A stretch of 64,000 nucleotides of DNA from Natronorubrum sulfidifaciens JCM 14089 (lineage in GTDB: Archaea; Halobacteriota; Halobacteria; Halobacteriales; Natrialbaceae): contig NZ_AOHX01000025.1 of assembly GCF_000337735.1 (NCBI RefSeq), forward strand, positions 44,539 through 108,538, in the 5' to 3' direction. Shown here piece after piece: positions 10,577 to 19,880 of the stretch. How positions within the stretch are numbered: the first letter of the stretch is position 1; the number at the start of each line of letters is the position of its first letter. The notes below the pieces were generated by a model. That model searched no databases. It saw only the letters and a list, made by a program, of their open reading frames with translations, and was not told the origin of the DNA. The translations under genes were made by a program, and so were the position numbers.

Positions 10577-10713
10577 ACGCACCTTGAGCCACGTTCGAAC
10601 CGAGCAGCAACGCCCGTGACAGACCGTTTTCAGCGCTTGACGATCGTAGAGAGTCGGGAAGCGACAGCTGTGTGGACGGGAAGGCGACAGAAAGCAGGTA
10701 ATTCGCAGTTGTG

Positions 10714-12075
10714 TTATCCGATGAAGCCGAGCCGAAGCGCAGCCCCCATCGCACCGAAGATGAGGACGAACACGAGGCTGACGACGTAGTAGATGTGCCA
10801 GGCTCGAGACGGGCGGAACGGCTCGGGTAGGTGTTTCTCGACGACGTACCAGTTGGCCGGGTAGAAGAAAATCTCCGTAACGGCGAGGATGGCGGCGACG
10901 TAGAGCAACAGCGTCACGGGGACGTCCCCGAGTGCGAGCACCATCACGCTGCTGACGGCGACGACGCCGGCGACGACGAGCTTTCGGATGCGCTCGCTGT
11001 CGATGCTCTCGTCCTCGAGCGCCATCGGGAGGATGTCACCGGTCGCACGTGCGGCCCCGTCGAGAAGCGTGATAACCGTCGAGTAGAGGGCTGCGAACGC
11101 GCCGATCAGCATGGCGTAGTACGACCATTCGCCGAAGGAGTCGCTCAGGATGTTGCCGATCGCGAACGCGAGGTTGGCGTCCGTCGGCGGGTTCGGATAG
11201 AGGACGTTCGTCGCGAGAATAACCATCGCGGCGATCAGGACGAAGCTGAACACGTAGCCGACGTTGAAGTCACGGCGGCCGGTTTTGATCCATGCGCGGA
11301 TGTAGTCGTGGTGGGCCGGATTGTTCGGATCGAGCCCCTTCTGTCGCAGTTCACCAGCCCCTTCGCCTTTGGCCATACTCCAGCTTCCGATCAGGATACT
11401 CGTACTGAAGCCGGTCGGTGCGAACCCGGCGGCCGCGGCAAACAGCGCGACGAAGGCGGGTCCGGTGAGGTCGGGGATCGCGAACGTCGTTTCGGCGATC
11501 CGTTCGGGTGATGGCGGCCCGACGAGGGCACCGAGCATGACGAGCACACCGACGGCGACCGTAAAGCCGATCAACGCCTTCTCGAGGACGGAGTAGCGCG
11601 ACGTGATCACGAGCACGCCGGCAGCGCCGACGAAGAGGACGTACGCCCACGCTGCGGTGAGCCAGCCGGGAGTCAACGCGGCGATGAACGCGGCCGTGCT
11701 CATGCCGACGCTAGCCGTAATGAACGTGTACATGACGGTGAAGACGAGGATTGTCACCCAGAGCGCCCAGTTTTTCGGCCCGGGGAGATCACCGTAGGCT
11801 TCGATCGGGTTCGCCCCGACGCCGTAGTTATACCGAATGCCCAGTTCCCAGGCACCATACTTGACGACGTAGATGAGGCCGAACATCCAGATTGCGACGA
11901 GTCCGAACGTCCCACCGAGCGTCGGGGCGAGAACGATGTGACTCCCGCCGATGCTGATCAGCGCCCAGAGCATCGACGGTCCGAAGTGGTTTTTAAAGAA
12001 GCCAGCCCACCCAGCGGACGGGTAGGTAAGCTCAGGTTGGGAGGCTTCGACCTCGGTTTCGGTTTCACCAGCCAT
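10714..12075 (-). CDS. Nramp-family divalent metal transporter-like membrane protein
   Basis: This polytopic membrane protein has 453 aa from the chosen start and about 11 hydrophobic segments. The first segment (HFGPSMLWALISIGGSHIVLAP) and a later FAPTGFSTSILIGSW resemble Nramp (MntH/SLC11) proteins, which import Mn2+/Fe2+ with protons. The classic TM1 motif DPGN is replaced by a G-G-S-H sequence here and the TM6 M-P-H motif is not evident, so it belongs to a divergent branch and its substrate is uncertain. The frame opens at 12123, but MAGETETEVE at 12075 is the likelier start. No metal regulator lies nearby. Confidence 0.75.
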   Translation of the reverse strand: MAGETETEVEASQPELTYPSAGWAGFFKNHFGPSMLWALISIGGSHIVLAPTLGGTFGLVAIWMFGLIYVVKYGAWELGIRYNYGVGANPIEAYGDLPGPKNWALWVTILVFTVMYTFITASVGMSTAAFIAALTPGWLTAAWAYVLFVGAAGVLVITSRYSVLEKALIGFTVAVGVLVMLGALVGPPSPERIAETTFAIPDLTGPAFVALFAAAAGFAPTGFSTSILIGSWSMAKGEGAGELRQKGLDPNNPAHHDYIRAWIKTGRRDFNVGYVFSFVLIAAMVILATNVLYPNPPTDANLAFAIGNILSDSFGEWSYYAMLIGAFAALYSTVITLLDGAARATGDILPMALEDESIDSERIRKLVVAGVVAVSSVMVLALGDVPVTLLLYVAAILAVTEIFFYPANWYVVEKHLPEPFRPSRAWHIYYVVSLVFVLIFGAMGAALRLGFIG

Positions 12076-12241
12076 GTGTCTCACCTGTTCGTGGAGTTGC
12101 GGCGACGGACGGCACGTGGCCACCCACCCGTGTCTCCCTCAAACGTGAAGATATGTCAACAGTAAGCATGGAGAGTATGAGTGACTAGGCGATCCGTGAC
12201 TTATGTCCATGGATTCGTCCCCCGATGAACAGTGCTTGCCG

Positions 12242-12943
12242 TTACTGTTCGCCGAGCACCACTGGAACTGCGCGGTTTGCGACGTCGACGACGAACGCGT
12301 CCGCGTCGGTCTCGAGCGCCTCGAACGTGTCGTAGTGGATCGGCAACACGAGCTCGGGGCGAATTCGTTCCGCGAGCGCGGCGGCCTCGTGGCGATCCAT
12401 CGTAAACGCGCCGCCGATCGGCGGGAGAAACAGGTCGATATCCAGGTCGTCGTGGAGTGGGAGGACATCGGTGTCGCCGGGCCAGAACGCCGAGACGCCG
12501 TCGATGGTGACGGCAAAGCCACAGCCCTCGCCTTCGGGATGATACGGGTCGCCGTGTTCGTCGACGTGTGGGCCCGCAGGATCGTTGTACGCGGGCGTGG
12601 TGAACAGATCCAGCGGGCCGAGGACGAACGATTCGTCCGCACGGACGCGCTCGACCACGTAGGGCAGGTCCTCGGGCTGTTCGTCGACCCGGTCGATCTC
12701 GCTGGCGTCGATCGATTCGTGGACGACGACGATCGCGTCCTCGTGAGCCACCCGACGAATGCCGTCGGGATCGTAGTGATCGTCGTGAGACACCAACACG
12801 AGATCGCCGTCGCGGGCGTTGTACTCCTCGAGCACCCCGTATCGACCGGGGTCCATGTAGATGACAGCACCCGTTTCGCCCTCGAGGCGAACGGTCGCGT
12901 AGCCGAGCCAGTCGACGGTCACTGCACCGAAACGGACGGTCAT
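12242..12943 (-). CDS. MBL-fold metal-dependent hydrolase (UlaG-like)
   Basis: This 233-aa protein belongs to the metallo-beta-lactamase superfamily. The metal-binding signature appears as VLVSHDDHYDPDGI (HxxHxD type), followed by the later residues GCGFAVTIDGVSAFWPGDTD and LPIHYDTF, which complete a two-metal site. The compact size and the FWPGDTD motif resemble UlaG/YtnP-like hydrolases. It is probably cytosolic since there is no signal peptide. It is followed on the same strand after 60 nt by nothing related; the upstream neighbour is the FAH-family gene. The substrate cannot be predicted. Confidence 0.85.
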   Translation of the reverse strand: MTVRFGAVTVDWLGYATVRLEGETGAVIYMDPGRYGVLEEYNARDGDLVLVSHDDHYDPDGIRRVAHEDAIVVVHESIDASEIDRVDEQPEDLPYVVERVRADESFVLGPLDLFTTPAYNDPAGPHVDEHGDPYHPEGEGCGFAVTIDGVSAFWPGDTDVLPLHDDLDIDLFLPPIGGAFTMDRHEAAALAERIRPELVLPIHYDTFEALETDADAFVVDVANRAVPVVLGEQ

Positions 12944-13003
12944 ACTGGGTCGTACACTCGAGCGACTCGAAAAAGGTTCGGCTCGCAGCGTGTGTATCGC
13001 CGC

Positions 13004-13741
13004 TTACGGCCGGCGGATCGAGTGCGAAAGCGTGCCGACGCCCTCGATTTCGATCTCGACCTCGTCGCCATCGGACAGTGGACCGACGCCTTCCGGTGTT
13101 CCGGTCGCGATCACGTCACCCGGCTCTAAGGTCATGTAGGCCGTGATCTCGGCGATCAGTTCCGGAATGGGGAAGATGAGCTGCTCGCGCGAGCCGTCCT
13201 GTTTCAACTCGCCATTGACACGGGACTGCACCGATGCGTCGGCCGGCACCTCATCGGGCGTTGCGAGCAGTGGGCCAAGCGGTGCAGCGCCGTCGAACGC
13301 CTTCCCGCGAATCCAGTTCTGTTCTTTCTCCTGATCGTCGCGGTTCGAGATGTCGTTGACACAGGTAAAGCCCTCGACGACGTCCATCGCCTCGGAGACG
13401 GGGACGTGACGGCATTGCTCGCCGATAACGACGCCCAGTTCGGCCTCGTAGTCGATGCGCTCTTTCCCGGCCGGCGCGGTGACGGTGTCGTCGTGGCTCG
13501 CGATCGTGTTCGGCGGCTTCAGAAAGATCAGCGGGCGATCCGGAACGTCGGAGCCCATCTCATCGGCGTGGTCGGCGTAGTTACGGCCGATACAGACGAT
13601 CTTCGACGGCTCACACGGTGCGAGCACGTCGATCTCATCGGACTCGAGTGCATACTTTTGGTTCCCGAAGTGAACGTGACCGTTCTCGAACTCGCCGCGG
13701 CGGACAGCACCAGCCGGATCACGGAATCGAACGTATTTCAT
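13004..13741 (-). CDS. Fumarylacetoacetate hydrolase family protein
   Basis: This 245-aa single-domain FAH protein starts at MKYVRFRD (13741), preferred over the frame opening at 13768. Family marks are IVCIGRNYADHADEMG, the PPNTIASHDDTV substrate loop, the metal ligands in DYEAELGVVIGE, and the C-terminal GDVIATGTPEGVGPL. Relatives cleave or decarboxylate acylpyruvates, 2-hydroxyhepta-dienedioates or oxaloacetate with Mg2+/Mn2+. No aromatic catabolic genes are near, so a housekeeping acylpyruvase or oxaloacetate decarboxylase role is more plausible than a degradation pathway. Confidence 0.9.
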   Translation of the reverse strand: MKYVRFRDPAGAVRRGEFENGHVHFGNQKYALESDEIDVLAPCEPSKIVCIGRNYADHADEMGSDVPDRPLIFLKPPNTIASHDDTVTAPAGKERIDYEAELGVVIGEQCRHVPVSEAMDVVEGFTCVNDISNRDDQEKEQNWIRGKAFDGAAPLGPLLATPDEVPADASVQSRVNGELKQDGSREQLIFPIPELIAEITAYMTLEPGDVIATGTPEGVGPLSDGDEVEIEIEGVGTLSHSIRRP

Positions 13742-14002
13742 GCGGGATGGGTCGTGGCGTGTGGTCAAAAGGATTGAGATGGCGGCGGCACTCGCGCTGT
13801 CTGTCCCGTGGGTACGTAAGCAGTGCTGGCCCTACGTCACCGGGCACCGAGACGGCGTCGACTCGAGTGGATGTGACAGGAACGCAAGTACGTCAGTAAC
13901 TGCCACGACGGACGCAGAACGGAACGCTTTTTACTAGGCCGGCGCAATCGACTAATGCGTTCGAAGGATGCGCCGGAAACCCGGTGCGAGAACGCGATGA
14001 AC

Positions 14003-14077
14003 GCTCCGTTGGTGTAGTCCGGCCAATCATTTCGGCCTTTCGAGCCGATGACCAGGGTTCAAATCCCTGACGGAGCA
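14003..14077 (+). tRNA. tRNA-Glu (UUC)
   Basis: This is a complete 75-nt cloverleaf: acceptor GCTCCGT pairs with ACGGAGC, with discriminator A at 14077. The anticodon stem TCGGC/GCCGA encloses the loop CTTTCGA, giving anticodon TTC (Glu). The T arm contains GGTTCAAATCC. CCA is not encoded and no intron is present. The 5' leader contains a small stem (GCGCCGG / CCCGGTGC) immediately before the gene. Confidence 0.96.
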
Positions 14078-14206
14078 CTTTTCAACTTACGCTACTCTCC
14101 CTGAGTGGTACGACCGTTGGATACGCGCCGACCCGGGTTTGAGCGTCGATCAGACTCGAGGGGCGTCGACTCGGTCGCTCGAGTGGAGACAGTGTGTGCC
14201 GACAGC

Positions 14207-15310
14207 TTACGTGCTGGCTTCGGGAGCCAACGCCTCGTCGAGACGCGTGCAGCCGTCGGGACCGAAAATCGATAGCTGCTGTGCTGGGAGTGCAACGGCG
14301 ACCGCATCGCCGACGGTGGGTGGACTCGCGGGTTGCTCGACGACGAGGTCGTTTGCGGCGTCGACGCTGATCGTCACGTCGTAGCGTTTTCCGAGGTCCG
14401 TAACGCGTGTCACCGTTCCCGCCAGTGAGAGCGGTGTGTCGGCACTGTCAGGCGGTCGTATCGAGAGTGCTGTCGGTCGAACGTGACACGTCACGGTGGT
14501 TCCAGTCGGCAACTCGGTCTGTGTGTCGGTCAGCACGAGCTGTTGCTCACCAAGCGAAACCGTGAGTGGCTGTTGGTCGGTGATCGGTCCCGAAACAGTG
14601 TTCGAACGGCCGAGAAATGACGCCACGAACGCCGTCGGTGGGGATTCATACAGTGACCGTGGCTCCCCGGAGCCCGATACGGTGCCCTCGTTCATCACGA
14701 CGAGTCGATCAGCGAGCGCCATCGCCTCGTCCTGATCGTGTGTGACAAACAGCGTTGTGACACCGGTTTCCCGCTGAATGCGAGCGATCTCGTCACGCAA
14801 CCGTTCGCGCAGCGTCCGATCGAGTGCCGACAACGGTTCGTCGAGCAACAACACGTCAGGCTGGGGTGCTAACGCTCGAGCGAGTTCGACTCGGCGTTGT
14901 TGGCCGCCGCTGAGTTCGGCTGGATACGCTGCTCGCTGATCGGACAGATCGACCAGCTCGAGATACTCGCTGACGAGTTCCGTTCGCCGTTCGGAGTCGA
15001 TGTTCCGTGCTGTAAGCCCGTAGGCGACGTTGTCGCTGACTGTCATATGCGGATACAGCGTCGATTGCTGAAAGACGACGCTGATGTGGCGAGATTCGGG
15101 GGGCGTGTCGGTGACGTCTGCGCCACGGAGAGCCACCTGCCCCGACGTTGGGTGGATGTGGCCAGCGATCGCCTGCACGATCGTCGTCTTCCCACACCCA
15201 CTCGGCCCGAGCAGCGCGACTAGCTCGCCTTCCTCAACGCCGAACGAGACGTCGTCGACCGCCAGTTCGCTCCCGTAGCGATGGGTGAGCGAGTCGAGTT
15301 CGAGCATCAT
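14207..15310 (-). CDS. wtpC: Molybdate/tungstate ABC importer, ATP-binding protein
   Basis: This 367-aa ATPase energises oxyanion uptake. Walker A GPSGCGKTT lies at 35-43, the signature LSGGQQRRVELARAL and Walker [14 protein letters not shown] follow, and the C-terminal third is a TOBE-like region, as in ModC/WtpC/CysA proteins. The start is set by the overlap with the permease: ATGATG at 15310 overlaps the permease stop TGA (15307-15309), implying translational coupling. It is the last gene of a binding protein-permease-ATPase operon. Molybdate versus tungstate (or sulfate) specificity is inferred from the partner binding protein and from the neighbouring tungstate genes. Confidence 0.88.
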   Translation of the reverse strand: MMLELDSLTHRYGSELAVDDVSFGVEEGELVALLGPSGCGKTTIVQAIAGHIHPTSGQVALRGADVTDTPPESRHISVVFQQSTLYPHMTVSDNVAYGLTARNIDSERRTELVSEYLELVDLSDQRAAYPAELSGGQQRRVELARALAPQPDVLLLDEPLSALDRTLRERLRDEIARIQRETGVTTLFVTHDQDEAMALADRLVVMNEGTVSGSGEPRSLYESPPTAFVASFLGRSNTVSGPITDQQPLTVSLGEQQLVLTDTQTELPTGTTVTCHVRPTALSIRPPDSADTPLSLAGTVTRVTDLGKRYDVTISVDAANDLVVEQPASPPTVGDAVAVALPAQQLSIFGPDGCTRLDEALAPEAST

Positions 15311-16125
15311 TTGTCGATCACCGTTGGCACGCGCCCGAATCGCTGGACGGCTGCGAGAACGACGAGCGTGATCCCAAGCAGAGCCACCGCAAGCGGGACG
15401 ATCGCATCGATTCCGCCGGCGATGAAGTCGACCCAGATCCGCGTCGGCATCGTTCGTGGGTTGTATGCGACCATCATCGTCGCGCCGAACTCCCCGATCG
15501 CTCGAGCGAACGTCAAGCTGATTCCCGCGAGAATCGCCCCGCGAGCTAACGGCAGTGAGACGTTCCAAAACGTCGAGAGCGGGCCGTAGCCAAGCGACCG
15601 TGAGGCCTGTTCTAACCGTTCGTCAACCGCGCCAAAGCCTGCTCGAGCGGTAATGATGACGAACGGCGCAGCGACGAACGTCTGTGCGAGGATAACACCG
15701 AGCAGACTGTCCGTAAGCGGGAGGCCAACGGCGGCAGCGGCCGCACCGATCGGGGTGAACCGTCCAACGGCCGAGATGAGCATTGCGCCACCGACGACGG
15801 GTGGGATAATGAGCGGGAGGATCACCAGCGCTTCGACGAGTCGCTTCCCGGGAAACGACCGTCGGGCGAGGACGTACGCGAGCGGAACCCCGAGGACGGT
15901 CGCAATCGCAGTCGATACTGGTGCGGTGAGCAGCGAGTTGCGAATCGCGCCTTGGGCGGCCGGCGTGGACAACGCCGCGACGATGTTCGTCGTTCCCGTT
16001 CGTGAGAGAAACGTAACGAACGGGAGCGCAAAATACACGAGGATGAGTCCACCAAGGAGCGCCGGGATCAGTAGTTCCGTACTCCGTTTCGAGTGGCGAG
16101 ATTGCAGTCCAGTGCCGAGGCTCAT
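15307..16125 (-). CDS. wtpB: Molybdate/tungstate ABC importer, permease
   Basis: This 272-aa inner-membrane permease has six hydrophobic segments and the cytoplasmic EAA loop EQASRSLGYGPLSTFWNVSLPLARGAILAG that docks on the ATPase. Sequence style (ILPLIIPPVVGGAMLI, FARAIGEFGATMMVAYNPRT) matches the ModB/WtpB/CysT class. The stop codon overlaps the ATPase start, and its own start overlaps the binding-protein stop at 16122-16125, so all three genes are coupled. Confidence 0.9.
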   Translation of the reverse strand: MSLGTGLQSRHSKRSTELLIPALLGGLILVYFALPFVTFLSRTGTTNIVAALSTPAAQGAIRNSLLTAPVSTAIATVLGVPLAYVLARRSFPGKRLVEALVILPLIIPPVVGGAMLISAVGRFTPIGAAAAAVGLPLTDSLLGVILAQTFVAAPFVIITARAGFGAVDERLEQASRSLGYGPLSTFWNVSLPLARGAILAGISLTFARAIGEFGATMMVAYNPRTMPTRIWVDFIAGGIDAIVPLAVALLGITLVVLAAVQRFGRVPTVIDK

Positions 16126-17072
16126 ACGTCGACCGCCTCCGGCAGAGTCCCCGTTGGACGGGGGAGACTGTCCCCAACGGTCAACCCGGCGTCGACGAGC
16201 AACTCAGGAGTGTCGATGAGAAACTGAACGAGTTGGTGCCCGGCATCGGGGGCGTCAGCCTCGTCGTTGACCGTCGCGTTGTACAGGATCGGGCGGCCGA
16301 CTGCAGTGTATCCCTCCTCATCCGTCGTAAACTCGGCCGTCGCATACTGATCGGCCAGTTCGGGGGTTGCGAAGTTGTATGCCTCGGGGAACTCGACGAA
16401 CGGCATCCCGTGATCGACCGCCATATTGTGATAGACAATCGCTGCGGCCCGTGACCCGCTTTCGACTCCCGCCATCATCTGTGGCTCGTCCGGTTCCTCA
16501 TGAACGAGCGCCAACAGGTCGTCGCGAAAGCCCTCGAGGCCGTATTCGCGTTCGGCAAGTTCGAACGCCTGCACAGCGCGATAGCCGAGTGGATCGAGGT
16601 CTGGATCACCGATCGAGAGGTCGCCCTCGTCGGTGTCCAGTGCGATTTCATACCACGGCTCGCCGTCCTCGAGTCGCTGCCCAAACCGGGTGTTTTCGTT
16701 GTAGCCGATCCCGAGGCTGTTGGCGGCAAATTCGACGTCCCAGTCGGTGAACTCGCCGTACAGTCGGTCACGGAGAAGTGTTGCGTCGGCACTGACGATG
16801 ACATCTGGATGTTTGGTTCGGTCTTCGACCATCCGCATCACCGCATTTGCGCCGTAGTACTCTCCACGAACCTCGATTCCGGTCTCCGCTTCGAACGCCG
16901 GCCCGATGTGATACTCGAACGTGTGAGCGAGGCTTCCGGCGGACAGCACACTCACTGTGCTGGTGTCGGCTCCGAGACAGCCAGCGATACCCAACCCGAT
17001 GACGCTGCTCGAGGTCGTAAGCACCGTCCGGCGATGCACACGGTCTCGAGCGTGATCGCCAGTGTGGTTCAT
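16122..17072 (-). CDS. wtpA: Molybdate/tungstate-binding lipoprotein (WtpA/ModA type)
   Basis: This is an extracellular solute-binding protein of 316 aa from the start MNHTGDHARD (17072). A twin-arginine-like HRRTVLTT and a lipobox GIAGC near residue 33 indicate Tat export and lipid anchoring. The mature part has the ModA/WtpA hallmarks: VSVLSAGSLAHTFE (oxyanion-binding Ser), FEAETGIEVRGEYYGANAVMR, PDVIVSADATLL and IGYNENTR. The upstream frame to 17192 lacks a rationale, and a TATA box sits about 28 nt before 17072. Tungstate, molybdate or both could be bound; the sequence cannot separate them. Confidence 0.88.
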   Translation of the reverse strand: MNHTGDHARDRVHRRTVLTTSSSVIGLGIAGCLGADTSTVSVLSAGSLAHTFEYHIGPAFEAETGIEVRGEYYGANAVMRMVEDRTKHPDVIVSADATLLRDRLYGEFTDWDVEFAANSLGIGYNENTRFGQRLEDGEPWYEIALDTDEGDLSIGDPDLDPLGYRAVQAFELAEREYGLEGFRDDLLALVHEEPDEPQMMAGVESGSRAAAIVYHNMAVDHGMPFVEFPEAYNFATPELADQYATAEFTTDEEGYTAVGRPILYNATVNDEADAPDAGHQLVQFLIDTPELLVDAGLTVGDSLPRPTGTLPEAVDV

Positions 17073-17097
17073 GTTCACTTGTTTATCCTCGCCCCAC

Positions 17098-17103
17098 ATA
17101 TAA
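17098..17103 (-). promoter_or_regulatory. TATA box of wtpABC
   Basis: On the minus strand TTATAT lies 28 nt upstream of the wtpA ATG (17072), consistent with a leaderless transcript. It partly overlaps the proximal TAACC-n7-GTTT dyad. Confidence 0.65.
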
Positions 17104-17148
17104 CCATTCCAAGTTTCTATACGGAAAATTAGTAACCGATTTTGGTTT
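17101..17148 (-). promoter_or_regulatory. Paired operator-like dyads upstream of wtpA
   Basis: Two copies of the pattern TAAC-n8-GTTT are present, at 17101-17116 (TAACCATTCCAAGTTT) and 17133-17148 (TAACCGATTTTGGTTT), with starts 32 bp apart (about three helical turns). The first overlaps the TATA box, so a bound protein would block transcription. A related site occurs upstream of tupA. The nearby ModE-like gene is the obvious candidate binder. Confidence 0.55.
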
Positions 17149-17432
17149 CCAGCTATGTCGGTTCGGCGACGAAACGGACGCATGGTGAGCACCGTAAACG
17201 AGACTCGTTACCCACGTGCGTCTCGGCTGATACGGGACTGCGACACTCCGACTGATCGACCACGGCGTCGTGCAGACGCTAAGTTCGTTGTCCTTTGATA
17301 CGAACTGCGGTCGGTACGGCCCCATCGACTCCGCCATCCCGTACTCGAGACCCCAGTTCGTCTCAGTGGACAGACTGCTGTTGCCAGTCCGAAACGACGA
17401 CAGCGGTGATGCCAACCGACGTCGCTGGCCGG
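17149..17432. other. Intergenic, nothing further recognised
   Basis: This lies between the wtpA promoter dyads and the end of the ModE-like gene. Frames crossing it have no haloarchaeal protein character, and I see no RNA gene. Confidence 0.4.
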
Positions 17433-18137
17433 TCACACGCGTCGATCCGACTCGAGGTGGATCGCTCGTGCTGCGGTCGCTTTGAACGAAGCAGTGATCG
17501 GCTGGTCGGTCTCGAGCCCCAGCCGGGTTGCGCTGGCGTTCGTGATGAGCGCCTGCAGGGGACTGTCCGTGCCAAGTTGGATCGTCACTCTGGTGATCGC
17601 ATCGCCTGATTCGATGGCCGTGACGGGACCCGTGAATTGGTTGCGAAGGCTGGTATCGTCCGCTTGAGGTGTTTCGTCCGGGTCGGTCAGGACGACCGCA
17701 TCCGAACGGACCGTAACTTGAACCGCGTGGGCATCGTCGGGAACGAGCGCCAGTATCGAGCCGATGGCCGTCTCGACAGTCGCGAGTTCGCCCGTTCGCT
17801 CCCGAACGGTGCCTGGAAAGACGGACTCCGTGACTCGAGCGACACCGTCGAGTTCGGCCTCGTGGCGGTCGAACTGCCGGCGTAGCTCGTTGGCTGTCTC
17901 CGTAAGCACTGTGCCACCGCCGCCGCTCCCGCCCCGTTTCCGTTCCGTGATGGGGCCAACTGCATCCTCGATTTCGACGACACGGTTTTGCAGGCGGGCA
18001 TACGACCGACCCAGCCGGTCGGCTGCCTTGTGCATCGAGCCGTGCTGGTCGATCGCGTCGAGCATTTCGATATCGCGGCGATCGATCGTCACCTCGTCGA
18101 CCGCGAGCTTCGTACTGTATTCTTTTTCGATCGTCAT
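17433..18137 (-). CDS. ModE-like molybdate/tungstate-responsive regulator (HTH-TOBE)
   Basis: This 234-aa protein combines an N-terminal LysR/ModE-type winged helix (about 18-95; EMLDAIDQHGSMHKAADRLG, SYARLQNRVVEIED, GGSGGGGTVLT wing) with two Mop/TOBE oxyanion-binding units (about 108-165 and 170-232; FPGTVRERTG and FTGPVTAIESGDAITRVTIQL). The architecture matches E. coli ModE, which represses molybdate uptake when metal is plentiful. The start overlaps or abuts the tupC stop (18140), making it the last gene of the tup operon, so it probably regulates itself. Shared dyads upstream of both wtpA and tupA are its likely targets. Whether it senses Mo, W or both is unknown. Confidence 0.87.
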   Translation of the reverse strand: MTIEKEYSTKLAVDEVTIDRRDIEMLDAIDQHGSMHKAADRLGRSYARLQNRVVEIEDAVGPITERKRGGSGGGGTVLTETANELRRQFDRHEAELDGVARVTESVFPGTVRERTGELATVETAIGSILALVPDDAHAVQVTVRSDAVVLTDPDETPQADDTSLRNQFTGPVTAIESGDAITRVTIQLGTDSPLQALITNASATRLGLETDQPITASFKATAARAIHLESDRRV

Positions 18138-18139
18138 TC

Positions 18140-18943
18140 TCAGTAGATCAACTCTCCGTCGATAAATTTCTGCGCACGGTCGTCTGACGGGCGTTCGAAC
18201 ACCGTTTCGGTGGGGCCGACCTCGATAATCTCGGTCCCGAGGAGGACCGCAACCCGATCCGCGATACGCTCTGCCTGATGCATATCGTGGGTTGCGATGG
18301 CGACGCCGATGCCTCGATCCCGTGCCTCGAGGACGGCATCCTCGAGGACGGCCGTGTTCCGCGGATCGAGATCCGAGGTCGGTTCGTCGAGCAAGAGCAC
18401 GTCGGGATCGTACGCGAGTGCGCGGGCGAAGGCGACCCGCTGGGCCTCGCCGCCGGAAAGCGAGGTCGCCTCCTGGTCGGCTTTCTCGCCCAAGCCGACG
18501 CTCTCGAGGGCGTCGACCACATCACTGGTGGCGTTTGCTCGCCCGACGAGACTGGCGAGTTCGTGGCGAAGCCGGTCGGGCCACGACTGGCGAACTCGCA
18601 CCCCGTACTCGGCGTTGCGCCGCACGCTCGCATCGAAGAGACTCGCGTCCTGAAAGACCATGCCGATCCGTCGTCGACACTCGAGTCGGCGCTGTTCGGA
18701 CGCCTGCCAGATGTCGACGCCACCGTGGGTTATCGTGCCCTGGTCGGGCGCATCGAAGAGTGCAAGCAGTCGCAACAGGGTCGACTTGCCGACGCCGGAG
18801 GGACCGATGATCGCGACGACTTCGCCGGCCGACACCGACAGCGAGAGGCCCTCGAAAACGGGTTCATCGCCGTAGCTGTGGTGGATGTCGATCGCCTCGA
18901 GCGTCGTCGCTGCCCCCCGCACATCGGTCGGTTTGAGCGTCAT
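18140..18943 (-). CDS. tupC: Tungstate ABC importer, ATP-binding protein
   Basis: This 267-aa ABC ATPase has Walker [10 protein letters not shown] (47-55), a signature [19 protein letters not shown], and Walker [14 protein letters not shown]. It lacks the C-terminal TOBE region seen in the WtpC protein nearby, as is usual for TupC/phosphate-type ATPases. It overlaps the permease stop by four bases (18940-18943). Together with the TupA-type binding protein it forms the second oxyanion importer in this region. Confidence 0.88.
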   Translation of the reverse strand: MTLKPTDVRGAATTLEAIDIHHSYGDEPVFEGLSLSVSAGEVVAIIGPSGVGKSTLLRLLALFDAPDQGTITHGGVDIWQASEQRRLECRRRIGMVFQDASLFDASVRRNAEYGVRVRQSWPDRLRHELASLVGRANATSDVVDALESVGLGEKADQEATSLSGGEAQRVAFARALAYDPDVLLLDEPTSDLDPRNTAVLEDAVLEARDRGIGVAIATHDMHQAERIADRVAVLLGTEIIEVGPTETVFERPSDDRAQKFIDGELIY

Positions 18944-19659
18944 CGGTAGCCTCCGTCGTCGCTTCCCAGTCGAACCACGATTGCGTTGACGAGCAAGACG
19001 AGGACGACGAGGATCGCGCCGAGGATCATCGCTGTCTCGTACTGACCCTGTCGGGCCTCGAGTTGGATGGCCGTCGTCAGCGTTCGTGTCTTCGACGTGC
19101 CGTCCGAGCTGGCGATGTTGCCGCCGACGATGAGGACGGAGCCGACCTCGCTGATCGCCCGGCCAAAACCGGCGAGCACTGCCGTTGCGATGCCGTATCG
19201 GGCCTCTTTGATCGTGACGAGCGCCACGTCGAGGCGCGTCCCGCCCATCGCGTACGCCGCATCGCGAACGTTCTGCTCGACGCTACTCACCGCAGCGAGG
19301 CTGACGCCGGTGATAACTGGGGCCGCGAGGATGAACTGTGACATGATCATCGCCTCGGGCGTGAACACGAGCTCGAGCGAGCCAAGCGGCCCCTGATTGG
19401 ACACCGCAAACAACACGATGAGTCCGACGACGACGCTTGGAAAGCCCATCCCGGTGTTGATGATCGACGTGAGCAACGCCTTTCCGCGAAACTCTTTGAA
19501 TCCGACGAGCAGTGCAATCGGGAGGCTACACAGCGTACTCAGCGTGACGGCGACGAGACTCACATAGAGTGAGACATAGATGATACTCCGGATGTAGTTC
19601 CACTCGAAGGGGAACTCACCCACGAACGCGGTGGTAATATCAACTATCATATCAACCAT
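18940..19659 (-). CDS. tupB: Tungstate ABC importer, permease
   Basis: This 239-aa permease has about six TM segments and an EAA loop ([20 protein letters not shown]). TupB features include [20 protein letters not shown] and [17 protein letters not shown]. The start may be the first Met (19659) or MIVDITTAF at 19650. It lies 221 nt after tupA, a wider gap than elsewhere in the operon. A TATATC-like sequence within the gap (about 19768-19775) leaves room for a second promoter. Confidence 0.88.
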   Translation of the reverse strand: MVDMIVDITTAFVGEFPFEWNYIRSIIYVSLYVSLVAVTLSTLCSLPIALLVGFKEFRGKALLTSIINTGMGFPSVVVGLIVLFAVSNQGPLGSLELVFTPEAMIMSQFILAAPVITGVSLAAVSSVEQNVRDAAYAMGGTRLDVALVTIKEARYGIATAVLAGFGRAISEVGSVLIVGGNIASSDGTSKTRTLTTAIQLEARQGQYETAMILGAILVVLVLLVNAIVVRLGSDDGGYR

Positions 19660-19880
19660 CCGCTATCGGTTCGGGAGCGTTCTCGGAGTCGTCGTTCGCC
19701 AGACAACCAGACAGAACTGTAGTCGCAGCGCCAACGCCCCCGAGGCCCGTATGACGTTGTATCCCCATGGATATATCGCTGTTCGAAGAACGTATAGAGG
19801 TTTCGGCTTTCACAACTTCGGACAGTCGACTCGATCAACCACAAACGCGCGTGGTCGTCCGTCGTCGCGACCAGTCGACG

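Noticed and set aside
17083-17436. 117-codon minus-strand frame across the wtpA promoter
   Set aside because: It covers the TATA box and dyads and reads as a non-halophilic, Ser/Arg-rich product.
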